Source of the DNA: Ureibacillus sp. FSL W7-1570
GTDB lineage: Bacteria > Bacillota > Bacilli > Bacillales_A > Planococcaceae
Length of the DNA stretch: 64,000 bases
Direction of reading: 5' to 3'
NCBI RefSeq assembly: GCF_038593265.1
Contig: NZ_CP151979.1
Location: 2,184,001 to 2,248,000, forward strand
Below the pieces are notes generated by a model. The model had not been told where the DNA came from. It did not search any database and saw only the letters and a program-made list of their open reading frames with translations. A program made the position numbers and the translations under genes. Of this stretch, positions 22,533 to 31,091 are shown piece after piece (within the stretch, counting starts at the first letter, position 1; each line of letters opens with the position of its first letter).

Positions 22533-23369
22533 CTATAAAGAATTTTCTTTTTCTTCTTCACCAAGCAATGGATCCTTTCCATCATAAGGAGGAAAGATTT
22601 GCGGGTGCAAAAGGGCCGCCAACTTGCATAATCCTTGCAACAGTTTTGGAGAAGGACGGCAAAATAAGGCCTCTTCCAATATATAAAATTCGTTATTTTG
22701 AATGCTTTTCATTTCTTGAATTCCTGGGCGCTTCATTATCACTTTTGGATTCACTCTTTCTGTTTCAACACCTACCCATGCAATGCAAAACACATCCGGA
22801 TTTCTCTTTTTTACTTCTTCCCATTCTGTTTGAACATTGGCCTCTTGAAAATCTTCAAATATATTTTTTCCCCCAGCAAGTTCAGCCAATTCCGTCAACC
22901 AATTTGTCGCACCGGGCGTAAAAATCGGCTTGGCCCACCATTCAAAATAAACGGTTTTCCTGTGTTCAACTTGTTGAGATAATTTCCGGTACTTCTCCAG
23001 CATATCCATAAATTTTTGATAAATCCTCTTTGCCTCATCCTCTGTATTTGTCATTTCACCAACGCATAGTAAAGTTTCCCCGACTTCCGCAAGGGTTTTT
23101 GGATTCGGCACAATTTGATACGGAATCTTCCGTTTTTCCAGTTCTTCAATATTCCGTTCCATTCCAGGGACGGAAAGGGAAGCTAATACTAAATCCGGTT
23201 TCAGCTCTTCCACCTTTTCTATATCAATATTTAAATCTCCGCCTAATCGCGGCAATTGTTCAATTTCTTTCGGCCAATCAGAATAATCATCCACCCCGAC
23301 TAAAGAAGATGCCAAACCTAAATAGCCTACAAGTTCCGTATTGCTTGGACAAATGGAAACTAGACGCAT
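22533..23369 (-). CDS. BtuF-like cobalamin/metal-chelate-binding protein without signal peptide
   Basis: About 278 residues from ATG 23367-23369 behind AGGGGGGAG. It is a class III periplasmic-binding fold (BtuF/FhuD superfamily) with the start SICPSNTELVGYLGL, LVGVDDYSDWP and the long-helix domain. The translation begins directly with the mature fold: I see no signal peptide or lipobox, so it is predicted cytoplasmic unless an upstream start is used. An upstream in-frame extension exists but lacks a ribosome site. It follows a nitrate/sulfonate-type importer in the same direction. Its ligand is not known; corrinoids are the family's best-known one. Confidence 0.7.
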   Translation of the reverse strand: MRLVSICPSNTELVGYLGLASSLVGVDDYSDWPKEIEQLPRLGGDLNIDIEKVEELKPDLVLASLSVPGMERNIEELEKRKIPYQIVPNPKTLAEVGETLLCVGEMTNTEDEAKRIYQKFMDMLEKYRKLSQQVEHRKTVYFEWWAKPIFTPGATNWLTELAELAGGKNIFEDFQEANVQTEWEEVKKRNPDVFCIAWVGVETERVNPKVIMKRPGIQEMKSIQNNEFYILEEALFCRPSPKLLQGLCKLAALLHPQIFPPYDGKDPLLGEEEKENSL

Positions 23370-23506
23370 TTCTCTCCCCCCTCGTAAACTTTGTGAATGT
23401 ATTTTTCGATGCAGCAAGGGAAAATCCTCTCTTTTCAAAAAAAAAATGCCCAAATTCTTGCCTGCAGCGAAGAAATTGAGCTTTTTTTCTTAGAAATGGG
23501 GAAACT

Positions 23507-24271
23507 TTATGCACTTTGTCTTCCCCAAATACGGTTGATCCAGCTTTCAAACAAGCCAACTGCCCGGTCCAAAATGAAACCTGCCACCCCAATAAACACA
23601 ATACCCGCCATCACCAAATCCAATCTCATGGAATTTCGCGCATCGACAATCAAATAGCCAAGGCCTGATTGGGAGCCAACCATTTCACCGGATACTAAGA
23701 AGATCCAGGCCGTTCCTACCGCGATATGGAGGCCATTGGCAATATACGGAAAAACAGCCGGGAAAATAATTTTTCTCAAAATTTCGAACTTCTTAATTTC
23801 AAAGTTTTGGGCCACTTTCAAATAAGTAGGTTCCACCTTTCTTACCGCTGCAACAGTGGACAATAATACCGGGAAAAAAGCGGCAATAAAGATGATGACA
23901 ATGGCCGGAATATTCCCAATCCCAAACCAAAGCACGATAAACGGCGACCAGGCAATCGGAGAAACAGGACGCAACACTTGAACGATTGGGTCAATCACGC
24001 CCCATAATAAAGGAATTCTTCCAAGAACCAGTCCCAATAAAATGGCTACAACCACCGCTGATAGATAACCGGAAATGAAACGCAATAAACTTACTTGCAA
24101 ATGAACCAATAATGTTCCGTCAGTAATTAAAGATACAATTCCTTCCCACACTAAAGAAGGCGGTGGAAACAAAGCGGCTTCGTAATCGCCCGCTACAACA
24201 ATAAACTGCCAAACCCCAATTAAAATGGCAAATCCTATAATGGCGTTAATGAAAAATTTATAGTTCTTCAT
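23507..24271 (-). CDS. Nitrate/sulfonate-type ABC permease (SsuC/TauC family)
   Basis: 254 residues with six hydrophobic segments and the permease-ATPase coupling segment (EAA loop) around RKVEPTYLKVAQNFEIKKFE. The N-terminus KNYKFFINAIIGFAILIGVW is a typical first helix. Its start lies 5 bp after the stop of the binding-protein gene, so the two are co-transcribed. The substrate class in this family includes nitrate, sulfonates, taurine and thiamine precursors; sequence alone does not decide. Confidence 0.85.
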   Translation of the reverse strand: MKNYKFFINAIIGFAILIGVWQFIVVAGDYEAALFPPPSLVWEGIVSLITDGTLLVHLQVSLLRFISGYLSAVVVAILLGLVLGRIPLLWGVIDPIVQVLRPVSPIAWSPFIVLWFGIGNIPAIVIIFIAAFFPVLLSTVAAVRKVEPTYLKVAQNFEIKKFEILRKIIFPAVFPYIANGLHIAVGTAWIFLVSGEMVGSQSGLGYLIVDARNSMRLDLVMAGIVFIGVAGFILDRAVGLFESWINRIWGRQSA

Positions 24272-24275
24272 TCTC

Positions 24276-25244
24276 TCACTTCGCTTTTTCTATAAAAGAA
24301 TTATTAACAAAGTCTTCATATGCCGGAGGATTATCGAAGAGTCCCATTTCCACCAGATGATTAGACAATTCTTCATAATCTTCCTGATTGATTTTTAAAT
24401 CATCGTAAGAAATCCATTCTAAAGACAAATCAAGCACATTTTGTTCCACATTCAAATAATTGGATAACATGTCCTTCACATGCGCATCTTTTTGTTCAGC
24501 AGCATGGCCCGCCGCAATATAGTAATTCACAAATTCCTGTGCGAGTTCGCTTTCCTGTTCAATAAACTCTTTGCGCAATACTAATGAACAGTCAATGGAG
24601 TTTTTCCAAATTTCATTATCTTGATAAAGCACCTTTCCTTTATCGAGGGAGACGGATACGGCGCCAAATGGTTCTGCCACCACATAGCCGGATATTCTCC
24701 CTTCAGAAAGAGCGGCCGGCATTTCCGCAGGCGGCAATTCCACAACATTTACATCTTCATATTTCAAACCGTTTTGTTTCAACAATTGATAAAGTAATAT
24801 ATTTTGAGTCGAGAATTTATGCGGAATGGCAAAACTTTTTCCTTTTAAATCTGCAACTTGATTAATATCTTTGGAGACAACCACCACGTTGCCATCACGA
24901 TGTCCTAATGCCACAGCATTCAAATCAATGCCTTGTTCCTTTGCTTTCATGGCAAGAGTAATTAGCATGGATGCCCCATCAATGCGGCCTGTATTCAAAG
25001 TATCGGAAAGCTCAGTCCAAGAACCAAATTTAATGAGCTCCAAATTAAAGTTTTGATATTCTTCCAGTTCTTTTTCCACAAATAATGGCACCGCATGTGT
25101 TATTGGCAAATAACCGATTTTGATCGTTTTCTTTCCATTTCCGCTTGTTGCAGATGAATTCTCTCCTTCAGAATTGCAAGCATATAAACTTAATAGAAGA
25201 ATCGTTGCAAGAACAAACAATAACCCTTTTTTAATTCGTTTCAT
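24276..25244 (-). CDS. Nitrate/sulfonate-type ABC substrate-binding lipoprotein
   Basis: 322 residues. It has a lipoprotein signal ending in lipobox LYAC, then the fold start KIGYLPITHAVPLFVEKEL and RIDGASMLITLAMKA, both typical of the SsuA/NrtA superfamily (NMT1-like). It belongs with the permease and ATPase genes on either side. The nearby flavoprotein with a matching promoter makes an organosulfur substrate attractive, but this is inference. Confidence 0.85.
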   Translation of the reverse strand: MKRIKKGLLFVLATILLLSLYACNSEGENSSATSGNGKKTIKIGYLPITHAVPLFVEKELEEYQNFNLELIKFGSWTELSDTLNTGRIDGASMLITLAMKAKEQGIDLNAVALGHRDGNVVVVSKDINQVADLKGKSFAIPHKFSTQNILLYQLLKQNGLKYEDVNVVELPPAEMPAALSEGRISGYVVAEPFGAVSVSLDKGKVLYQDNEIWKNSIDCSLVLRKEFIEQESELAQEFVNYYIAAGHAAEQKDAHVKDMLSNYLNVEQNVLDLSLEWISYDDLKINQEDYEELSNHLVEMGLFDNPPAYEDFVNNSFIEKAK

Positions 25245-25280
25245 GACTACCCATCCAATCTATTTTTTCATTTGCAAAAA

Positions 25281-26072
25281 TTAAATATTGAACTCAATTA
25301 AAGTTTCAGGTCTGCTGAAGTGGAATTCTTTAAACACAATGTTTCGATAATACTGAAAATCTCCGTTGCTCCGGTCCCGGGGTTTCGTCAGATGGATCTT
25401 GATTTCTTTATGGATTCTTCCGGGATTCGGATGCATAATAAAAATTCTGTCGGATAAATAAATGGCTTCATCAATGTCATGGGTGACAAGAATCATCGTA
25501 GTTTTTTCCTGCTCCTGGATACGAAGCAATTCATTTTGCAAATAATAGCGATTAAATGTATCCAAAGCAGCAAAAGGTTCGTCCATCAATATCAATTCCG
25601 GTTGCAGGGCCAAGGCTCTTGCAATTCCCACTCTTTGTTGCATACCGCCGGATAATTCATGTGGAAACATATTTTCTTTCCCTTGCAACCCAACTAATTG
25701 AATATAGTGCAACGCTTTCTCTTTTCTTTCTTTTTTATCTTTAATTGATTTTTCAAGCCCCAGCTCCACATTTTTTAACACGGTCCGCCAAGGGAGCAAA
25801 CCGTAATTTTGGAACAGCATAATGCATTTTCTACTCGGCCCATTGACTTTTATGCCATCTAACAATACTTCCCCGCCAGACGCTTGTTCAAATCCGCCGA
25901 TGATATTCAACAAGGTGCTTTTTCCGCAGCCGCTTTCCCCCAAAATGGAGATGATTTCCCCTTTTTGAACAGTAAAAGATATATTGTCTAATACTTGTAC
26001 ATCTTGTTTGTTCTTTTTGAAGCTTTTACTCACTTGATGAATTTGAATCATTGGTTGCCGATCCAGAACCAT
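25281..26072 (-). CDS. Nitrate/sulfonate-type ABC ATPase (SsuB/TauB family)
   Basis: About 263 residues from ATG 26070-26072 behind GGGAGGTG. Walker A is GESGCGKST, the signature is LSGGMQQRVGIARAL, Walker B is LILMDEPFAALD and the H-loop is LVTHDIDEA. The LSGGMQQR form is typical of this importer class. It is the first gene of a four-gene minus-strand operon (ATPase, binding protein, permease, BtuF-like). Confidence 0.9.
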   Translation of the reverse strand: MVLDRQPMIQIHQVSKSFKKNKQDVQVLDNISFTVQKGEIISILGESGCGKSTLLNIIGGFEQASGGEVLLDGIKVNGPSRKCIMLFQNYGLLPWRTVLKNVELGLEKSIKDKKERKEKALHYIQLVGLQGKENMFPHELSGGMQQRVGIARALALQPELILMDEPFAALDTFNRYYLQNELLRIQEQEKTTMILVTHDIDEAIYLSDRIFIMHPNPGRIHKEIKIHLTKPRDRSNGDFQYYRNIVFKEFHFSRPETLIEFNI

Positions 26073-26139
26073 CCCATCCACCTCCCACCTTCAAAATCAT
26101 AAATGTATATAAGATTACTTAGTTTTGTAATTTTAAGTT

Positions 26140-26168
26140 ATTTTATTATACTTTGTAATATTTTTCAA
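26140..26168 (-). promoter_or_regulatory. Promoter of the nitrate/sulfonate-type transporter operon
   Basis: Minus strand: -35 TTGAAA (26163-26168), 17-bp spacer ending ACAAAGTATAA, -10 TAAAAT (26140-26145). Two other promoters at 26772-26800 and 27448-27476 share this design. Confidence 0.6.
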
Positions 26169-26210
26169 CTACCTTTAAGAATTTTTTGAAAACATCCCTT
26201 TTCATAAAAA

Positions 26211-26260
26211 AACTGGCAATAGTGATAGGGTTTGTGAACCCCATCCACCTATTGTCAGCT
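26211..26260 (-). terminator. Terminator of the HxlR-type regulator gene
   Basis: Interrupted stem: AACTGGCAATAG opposite CTATTGTCAGCT, with an inner GGG/CCC pairing; followed by a T-run on the minus strand. Confidence 0.7.
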
Positions 26261-26266
26261 TTTGGC

Positions 26267-26716
26267 TTATTCATTTTCAGCAGGATCGCTGACCGGAACG
26301 ACAGCAATTTTATTTACCCGCTCTCCGGTTCTTTTTGAATAATATCCAATTTCTATCTCATCGCCTGTTTCTTCATCAACAATTTTTTTATAGCATTTTT
26401 TTAAATGTTTGCTTCCCCATATAATGAAGGCATTAAAAACATCCTCCAAATCTTTTCCGCTGTCCGTCAATTTATAGCAATAGCGGGGTGGGTGCTCCGA
26501 ATATAATTCGGTTTCCACTATTCCTTGTTGTTCCAAATATTTCAGCCTCTCAGATAAAAGATTGGAAGAAATCCCCTTTAGACCTTTTTTGATCTCGTTG
26601 AATAACGTATGTCCTGATAAAATTTCGTGAATAATCAGCAGCGTCCATCTGTCGCCGATGATATTCAGCGATTGTGCAATATTGCAAGGGATATCGTATC
26701 GAGTTTTTGTTTCCAT
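26267..26716 (-). CDS. HxlR-family winged-helix transcriptional regulator
   Basis: About 149 residues from ATG 26714-26716 behind GGAGGT. The N-terminal RYDIPCNIAQSLNIIGDRWT carries the conserved cysteine and the GDRW motif of HxlR proteins, followed by the winged helix (LKGISSNLLSERLKYLEQQG). HxlR members bind as dimers and sense redox or electrophile stress or small ligands. The gene lies between the transporter operon and the divergent DUF4242 gene, so it may control both and the flavoprotein gene, which share promoter features. Confidence 0.85.
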   Translation of the reverse strand: METKTRYDIPCNIAQSLNIIGDRWTLLIIHEILSGHTLFNEIKKGLKGISSNLLSERLKYLEQQGIVETELYSEHPPRYCYKLTDSGKDLEDVFNAFIIWGSKHLKKCYKKIVDEETGDEIEIGYYSKRTGERVNKIAVVPVSDPAENE

Positions 26717-26771
26717 ATTCAGTCTACCTCCGTTTTCCCAGTTTAACATAAAAATAATTTTATATACAAAG

Positions 26772-26800
26772 TTGATTTTTTTAACTAAGTATAATATTAT
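26772..26800 (+). promoter_or_regulatory. Promoter of the DUF4242 gene
   Basis: -35 TTGATT (26772-26777), 17-bp spacer ending ACTAAGTATAA, -10 TATTAT (26795-26800). The spacer octamer AACTAAGT also occurs, inverted, at 26117-26124 in the transporter promoter region. Confidence 0.6.
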
Positions 26801-26847
26801 AACCTTACCGGAAAACTAAAAATTAAATTTAAGCGAGGGGTTTATTT

Positions 26848-27381
26848 ATGGGATTATATTTAGTTGAATCTTCCTTAAAAGGAATTGTATCTACAAAAGA
26901 TGAATTGAATCAGACTACAAAGTCACTGCAGGAAAAATTGGCAGTAAACAATGCCTCTTTAATTGAATTGCAAGTATCAAAAGATTTCACTCGTGCATTT
27001 TTTATCTTTGAAGGCGAAAAACGCACCAATTTTACTGATGTGTTAAGAGAATTTTCCATCCCGGTTCAACTTGTCAAACAAGTCCGCCTGGTTGGTAAAG
27101 ACTTGGAAGAAGTAAAGAAAAGCAATGAAGTTGTCAACTACTTAGTTGAATGGAATATCCCGGAAGATATTACGATGGATCAATACCTTGCCAGAAAACA
27201 GAAAAACTCTGTACATTATCAAGAAGTGCCGGAAGTGAAATTCTCAAGAACTTATGTATGCGAAGATATGACAAAATGCTTATGCTTCTACGATGCGCCG
27301 GATGAAGAAGCTGTAAAACGCGCCCGTAAAGCCGTTCAAACACCGATCGATTCCATTACAGAAATTTTGCCTAACGAGTAA
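26848..27381 (+). CDS. DUF4242-family protein, probably two tandem domains
   Basis: 177 residues from ATG 26848 behind GCGAGGGG. The C-terminal half (YLVEWNIPEDITMDQYLARK to PIDSITEIL) fits the DUF4242 ferredoxin-like fold, whose studied members include a nickel-binding protein from Streptomyces. The N-terminal half (LYLVESSLKGIVSTKDELNQ) looks like a diverged second copy. Cysteines in VCEDMTKCLCFYDAP could bind a metal or react. It is monocistronic, divergent from the regulator gene. Confidence 0.65.
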   Translation: MGLYLVESSLKGIVSTKDELNQTTKSLQEKLAVNNASLIELQVSKDFTRAFFIFEGEKRTNFTDVLREFSIPVQLVKQVRLVGKDLEEVKKSNEVVNYLVEWNIPEDITMDQYLARKQKNSVHYQEVPEVKFSRTYVCEDMTKCLCFYDAPDEEAVKRARKAVQTPIDSITEILPNE

Positions 27382-27401
27382 ATGTTTTGCCCATCCTTTC
27401 C

Positions 27402-27439
27402 AAGTAGCAAACCAATCAATGGTTTTGCTACTTTTTTTA
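27402..27439 (+). terminator. Terminator of the DUF4242 gene
   Basis: AGTAGCAAACCA pairs with TGGTTTTGCTACT around a 5-nt loop, followed by seven Ts. Confidence 0.85.
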
Positions 27440-27447
27440 ATTTTCAG

Positions 27448-27476
27448 TTGTTTTTTTATACAAGGTATAATAAAAT
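27448..27476 (+). promoter_or_regulatory. Promoter of the acyl-CoA-dehydrogenase-like gene
   Basis: -35 TTGTTT (27448-27453), 17-bp spacer ending ACAAGGTATAA, -10 TAAAAT (27471-27476). Downstream bases also resemble the transporter promoter region on the other strand. Confidence 0.6.
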
Positions 27477-27565
27477 AACCTTAAACTTACTAAACTAGTC
27501 TGAATTATTTGTTTTATTATAATTTATTTTACCTTCAATGGAAAGGGTTGTAGAGGTGAAAGCCA

Positions 27566-28621
27566 TTGACGAAAAGCTTAGTGGAAAAACCGTTGCTGGA
27601 AAGCATCATCGAACAAAAGTTGAAACCATTTGTAAAGAAAATTGATACGGAAGCCTATTACGCGAGGGATTATTTGCTGGAGCTCGGAAAAGAAGGATTT
27701 TTCCGGTCGGAAGGCAAAACGGAAACAGAATACCTTCTAAAAGAAATGAAGTTGGTGGAAGAAACGGCGAAAGTTTGTATGACTACGGCATTTTGCCTTT
27801 GGTGTCACCTTGCCGGATTGACGTATATACGGAATACAAACAATTCGACCATCAAAAACCGTTTACTGCCTTTATTTGAAAATGGGGAACTTTTGGCTGC
27901 CACAGGCTTATCCAATCCAATGAAATATTATGCCGGGCTCGAAAAATTGCATTTATGTGCTGAGGAAACGGACGGAGGCTACATTCTTTCCGGCGTTCTT
28001 CCGGCTGTTTCAAATTTGGAGGAGAGCCATTGGTTTGGCACCATCGCGAGCGTCAGTGAAAGTAAACGGGTGATGTTTCTTGTTCCATGCAATGCCAAAG
28101 GGCTAAAACTCAAAGAAAAGGCCGGTTTTTTAGGCGTAAATGGCAGCGCCACATATGCTTGTCAATTCGATCAAGTATTTATTCCAAATGAGTATGTGCT
28201 TGCGGAAAATGCCGACGAGTTTGTCGAGCTGATTCGTCCGAAATTCATTCTATACCAAATCCCATTGGGCATCGGTATCATGAAAGCTTCTACTGATTCC
28301 ATTCATAAAGTGAAATCAAGACAAAATGGGTGCAATCAATTCTTGCCGACACAAGCAAGTGATATTGAAGAAACCATCCATCAAATTGAAGAGAAACTCG
28401 AGCAATTACTGAAAAAAGAGTCTTTTCACTGGAAAGAAATCGCAAAAATTCGCTTGGAAACGGCCTATTCAACATTGGAAGCCACACAAGCAAGCATGCT
28501 TCATAACGGAAGCGCCGGGTATTTGCAAGGTTGCGACCCTTCCCGCCGATTGCGCGAAGCCTATTTCTTTGCAAATTTGACACCAACCATCAAACACCTG
28601 GAAAAAGTTCTTTCCAACTAA
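27566..28621 (+). CDS. Acyl-CoA-dehydrogenase-fold flavoprotein
   Basis: 351 residues from TTG 27566 behind AGAGGTGA. The N-terminal helical domain, the mid beta-domain (ATGLSNPMKYYAG, then GVLPAVSNLEESHWFG) and the C-terminal helical bundle (AGYLQGCDPSRRLREAYF) fit the acyl-CoA dehydrogenase fold. It is shorter than fatty-acid dehydrogenases (about 380 aa) and lacks an obvious catalytic glutamate. That suits the monooxygenase/desulfurisation branch (SfnB/DszC-like), which works with FMNH2. The shared promoter design with a sulfonate-type transporter supports a sulfur role; this is inference. Confidence 0.65.
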   Translation: MTKSLVEKPLLESIIEQKLKPFVKKIDTEAYYARDYLLELGKEGFFRSEGKTETEYLLKEMKLVEETAKVCMTTAFCLWCHLAGLTYIRNTNNSTIKNRLLPLFENGELLAATGLSNPMKYYAGLEKLHLCAEETDGGYILSGVLPAVSNLEESHWFGTIASVSESKRVMFLVPCNAKGLKLKEKAGFLGVNGSATYACQFDQVFIPNEYVLAENADEFVELIRPKFILYQIPLGIGIMKASTDSIHKVKSRQNGCNQFLPTQASDIEETIHQIEEKLEQLLKKESFHWKEIAKIRLETAYSTLEATQASMLHNGSAGYLQGCDPSRRLREAYFFANLTPTIKHLEKVLSN

Positions 28622-28632
28622 TACTAAATTGT

Positions 28633-28668
28633 AAAAGCTGTCCGAAACATTTACATCGGACAGCTTTT
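28633..28668. terminator. Bidirectional terminator between the flavoprotein gene and the nickel-type importer
   Basis: AAAAGCTGTCCGA pairs with TCGGACAGCTTTT. It sits between convergent genes and overlaps the stop of the last importer gene. It marks the end of the hydrogenase/importer gene set. Confidence 0.85.
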
Positions 28669-29265
28669 TAATTGATTAAAATCAATGATGCGATCGCTAA
28701 TTCGTTCCAGCAGGGAAATGTGATGGCTGATGGCCAATACTCCGATATTCCGCTCTTTTACAAGCCGAATGAGGGCATGCCATATTTGCGCCTGTGTAAT
28801 GGCGTCGAACATGCTGGTAATTTCATCGGCAATAATATACCGGGTATCGGGATGAAAGGCGCGGGCAATGCAAAACCTTTGCAGCTCGCCGCCGGAGAGT
28901 TCATGGGGCCTGCGATTGAACCACTCTCTTTTTATACCAAGGATATCAATGATTTCTTTATCCAGCTCCTCCACTTCCTCGATTGTTTCCGACAGCTTCC
29001 ATTTTGGGTTGATGGCTTGTTCAGGATGCTGCCAAATCAACTGCACCGGATAAACTTTTGGAAAAACGCTCTTTTCTCCGTCAATAATGACTTCCCCTTC
29101 AGCAGGGGAAAGGTAGTTCGCCATGATTTTCGCAAGGGTCGTCTTTCCAGAACCGCTTTTGCCGAACATGCCGACGATTTCGCCCCGTTCCAACGCAAAA
29201 TTAACGTTTCGAAACAGCCATGTTGAACGATTGTACTGGAAACTGATATTTTTGCACTTAAGCAT
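28651..29265 (-). CDS. nikE: Nickel/peptide-type ABC importer ATPase (NikE-like)
   Basis: 204 residues, short for the family. Walker A is GKSGSGKTT, the signature is LSGGELQRFCIARAF, the Walker B region is YIIADEITSMFD and the H-loop is LAISHHISLL. The C-terminal oligopeptide-transporter extension is missing, as in NikE-type subunits. The start overlaps the nikD-like stop by 8 bp. It is the last gene of the long minus-strand set and ends in a strong terminator. Confidence 0.8.
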   Translation of the reverse strand: MLKCKNISFQYNRSTWLFRNVNFALERGEIVGMFGKSGSGKTTLAKIMANYLSPAEGEVIIDGEKSVFPKVYPVQLIWQHPEQAINPKWKLSETIEEVEELDKEIIDILGIKREWFNRRPHELSGGELQRFCIARAFHPDTRYIIADEITSMFDAITQAQIWHALIRLVKERNIGVLAISHHISLLERISDRIIDFNQLKSCPM

Positions 29266-30238
29266 AAAAGCACCTTACCATCTCGTATTTTCCGATCTTT
29301 TGTAATTCAGGCTTTTCCGCCCTGCATCTTCTCGTCGCGATTGGACAACAATCTGCAAAGGAACAGCCTGCCAGCTCTTCTGCAGGGGAAGGCTGTGAAC
29401 CTTCAATAGGAATAAACCCGTTTTGCGGCAATGCATTCCAAAGCGCCCTTGAATAAGGATGACGGAATTTCCCGCCCTTCTTCAAATATTTTCTGTCCAC
29501 AATTTCAACCGTTTCCCCCGCATAGAACACCGCAATTTTATCTGCGATTTTCATTGCCGCTTCCAAATCGTGGGTAATCATGACCACACCCCGATGATCC
29601 CTTGCCAACATTTTTAATTGGAATAACAATTCGTCAAGCGCTTCCGCATCTAATCCATTGGTTGGTTCATCCGCAATAATCAGCTTCGCTTCACTTGCCA
29701 ATGCCATGGCGATAAAAATTCTGCGAATCATCCCGCCTGAACATGCGGAAGGAATTTGGTGATATATCTCCGGATCCAATCCCACCTTCCGGAATATTTC
29801 TTCCACCGTTTTTTGCTTATTTTTCTGTTTCACCAATGCTTTTACTTGCTTTCCAATTTTCATCAACGGATCCAAAGCATTGGTCATTTGCGGAATAAGC
29901 ATGATGTCATTGCCGCGCAGCCGTTTTTTCCTTTTCTCGGTCAGCGGTTGATTTTCGTAATTCACCGAACCTTCAATCACAGAATTTTTTGGCTGAATCC
30001 CCAAAATGGCATCCGCCAACAAACTTTTGCCTGACCCGCTCGCCCCAACAACGGCCACCACTTCTCCATGTTGAATCTGTAAATGAAAATCCCTTATGGC
30101 ATACAAACGTTCACGGGCAAACCCTTTATTAAACCGTTCAATCGTTAAAGACATGTTTTTTATTTCCAGCAAAAAATGGGTTTGCACTTTCTCTATCTCT
30201 TCATTTGTTTCATGTTTCAGTTCATAAACTATGTTCAT
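29258..30238 (-). CDS. nikD: Nickel/peptide-type ABC importer ATPase (NikD-like)
   Basis: 326 residues from ATG 30236-30238 behind AGGAAAGGA. Walker A is GASGSGKSL, the signature region is CSGGMIRRIFIAMAL, Walker B is LIIADEPTNGLD and the H-loop is MITHDLEAAMK. The C-terminus carries the cysteine-rich oligopeptide-family tail (CSFADCCPIATRRCRAEKP), which may hold an iron-sulfur cluster. It partners the shorter ATPase downstream. Nickel as substrate is inferred from the linked hydrogenase operon. Confidence 0.8.
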   Translation of the reverse strand: MNIVYELKHETNEEIEKVQTHFLLEIKNMSLTIERFNKGFARERLYAIRDFHLQIQHGEVVAVVGASGSGKSLLADAILGIQPKNSVIEGSVNYENQPLTEKRKKRLRGNDIMLIPQMTNALDPLMKIGKQVKALVKQKNKQKTVEEIFRKVGLDPEIYHQIPSACSGGMIRRIFIAMALASEAKLIIADEPTNGLDAEALDELLFQLKMLARDHRGVVMITHDLEAAMKIADKIAVFYAGETVEIVDRKYLKKGGKFRHPYSRALWNALPQNGFIPIEGSQPSPAEELAGCSFADCCPIATRRCRAEKPELQKIGKYEMVRCFYA

Positions 30239-30254
30239 TGATTAAATCCTTTCC

Positions 30255-31091
30255 TCAATTCGGATTCAATAATTTTCGCAGGTTATTTCCCAACACATCA
30301 AACATGACAACCATTGAAATCAATGATAATCCGGGAAACAGCACAAGCCACCACATGCCGGTCGTCAAATATTTCATTGATTCCGATAAAATAATGCCAA
30401 TGGCCGGCTGTTCAGGCGATAAGCCAAATCCTAAAAAGGTGACGGCCGATTCATGCAATATGGCATGTGGAAACAATAATATAAATCCTACAAATAATTG
30501 GGGGATCAATTGCGGTAAGAAATGCCGCCTGATGATCCACATACGGGATTTTCCTAATTTCTTAGATATTTGTACATATTCGGCCGATTTGATTTGCATC
30601 AGTTCCGCACGCAACACCCGTGTCAGCGAAGGCCAATGGGTAAGAGCGATGCCAACCACAACGCCTTTTACTCCTCCACCTAATACAAAGGCAATTAAAA
30701 TCAAAGCCACAAGGTGGGGGATGCTTAAAAACAAATCGATAAGACCTGTTACAATTGCATCGAAAAATTTGTTTATAGAAGATAACAAACTGAAGATAAG
30801 GGCTATTAATGTACTGATCGTTGCCGCCAGCAAGCCGACTTGCAAACTTAAATGAAGACCCAAAAATGTGCGGTAAAACATATCCCTTCCTAACCAATCC
30901 GTTCCAAAAAGGTGTTCGACGGAAGGGCTGAGATTTTTTTCACTCATATTCGCCTCGATCTGCTCATCACCGATCAAAAAACCGCTAAAAGCAATGATCA
31001 GAAATAACAATGCGGTTACGGTTAATTTCATCAACACCCGTTTGCGGTGGACCGTATTTCCAAGTCCAATTGTAATGGAATGATTTTTCAT
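30255..31091 (-). CDS. nikC: Nickel/peptide-type ABC importer permease (NikC-like)
   Basis: 278 residues with a first helix near residues 25-45, the soluble segment SPSVEHLFGTDWLGRDMFYR typical of DppC/NikC proteins, and five more helices. The coupling loop is near TRVLRAELMQIKSAEYVQ. Its start overlaps the nikB-like stop by 4 bp (ATGA-type junction). Confidence 0.85.
   Translation of the reverse strand: MKNHSITIGLGNTVHRKRVLMKLTVTALLFLIIAFSGFLIGDEQIEANMSEKNLSPSVEHLFGTDWLGRDMFYRTFLGLHLSLQVGLLAATISTLIALIFSLLSSINKFFDAIVTGLIDLFLSIPHLVALILIAFVLGGGVKGVVVGIALTHWPSLTRVLRAELMQIKSAEYVQISKKLGKSRMWIIRRHFLPQLIPQLFVGFILLFPHAILHESAVTFLGFGLSPEQPAIGIILSESMKYLTTGMWWLVLFPGLSLISMVVMFDVLGNNLRKLLNPN

Noticed and set aside
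22533-23369. A classical secreted BtuF lipoprotein for vitamin B12 import
   Set aside because: The supported start gives no signal peptide, and the neighbouring permease and ATPase belong to the nitrate/sulfonate class, not BtuCD; only the fold is called.
30205-30855. A 216-codon plus-strand frame opposite the nikC-like gene
   Set aside because: It is the antisense shadow of a clear permease gene and has no family features or ribosome site.
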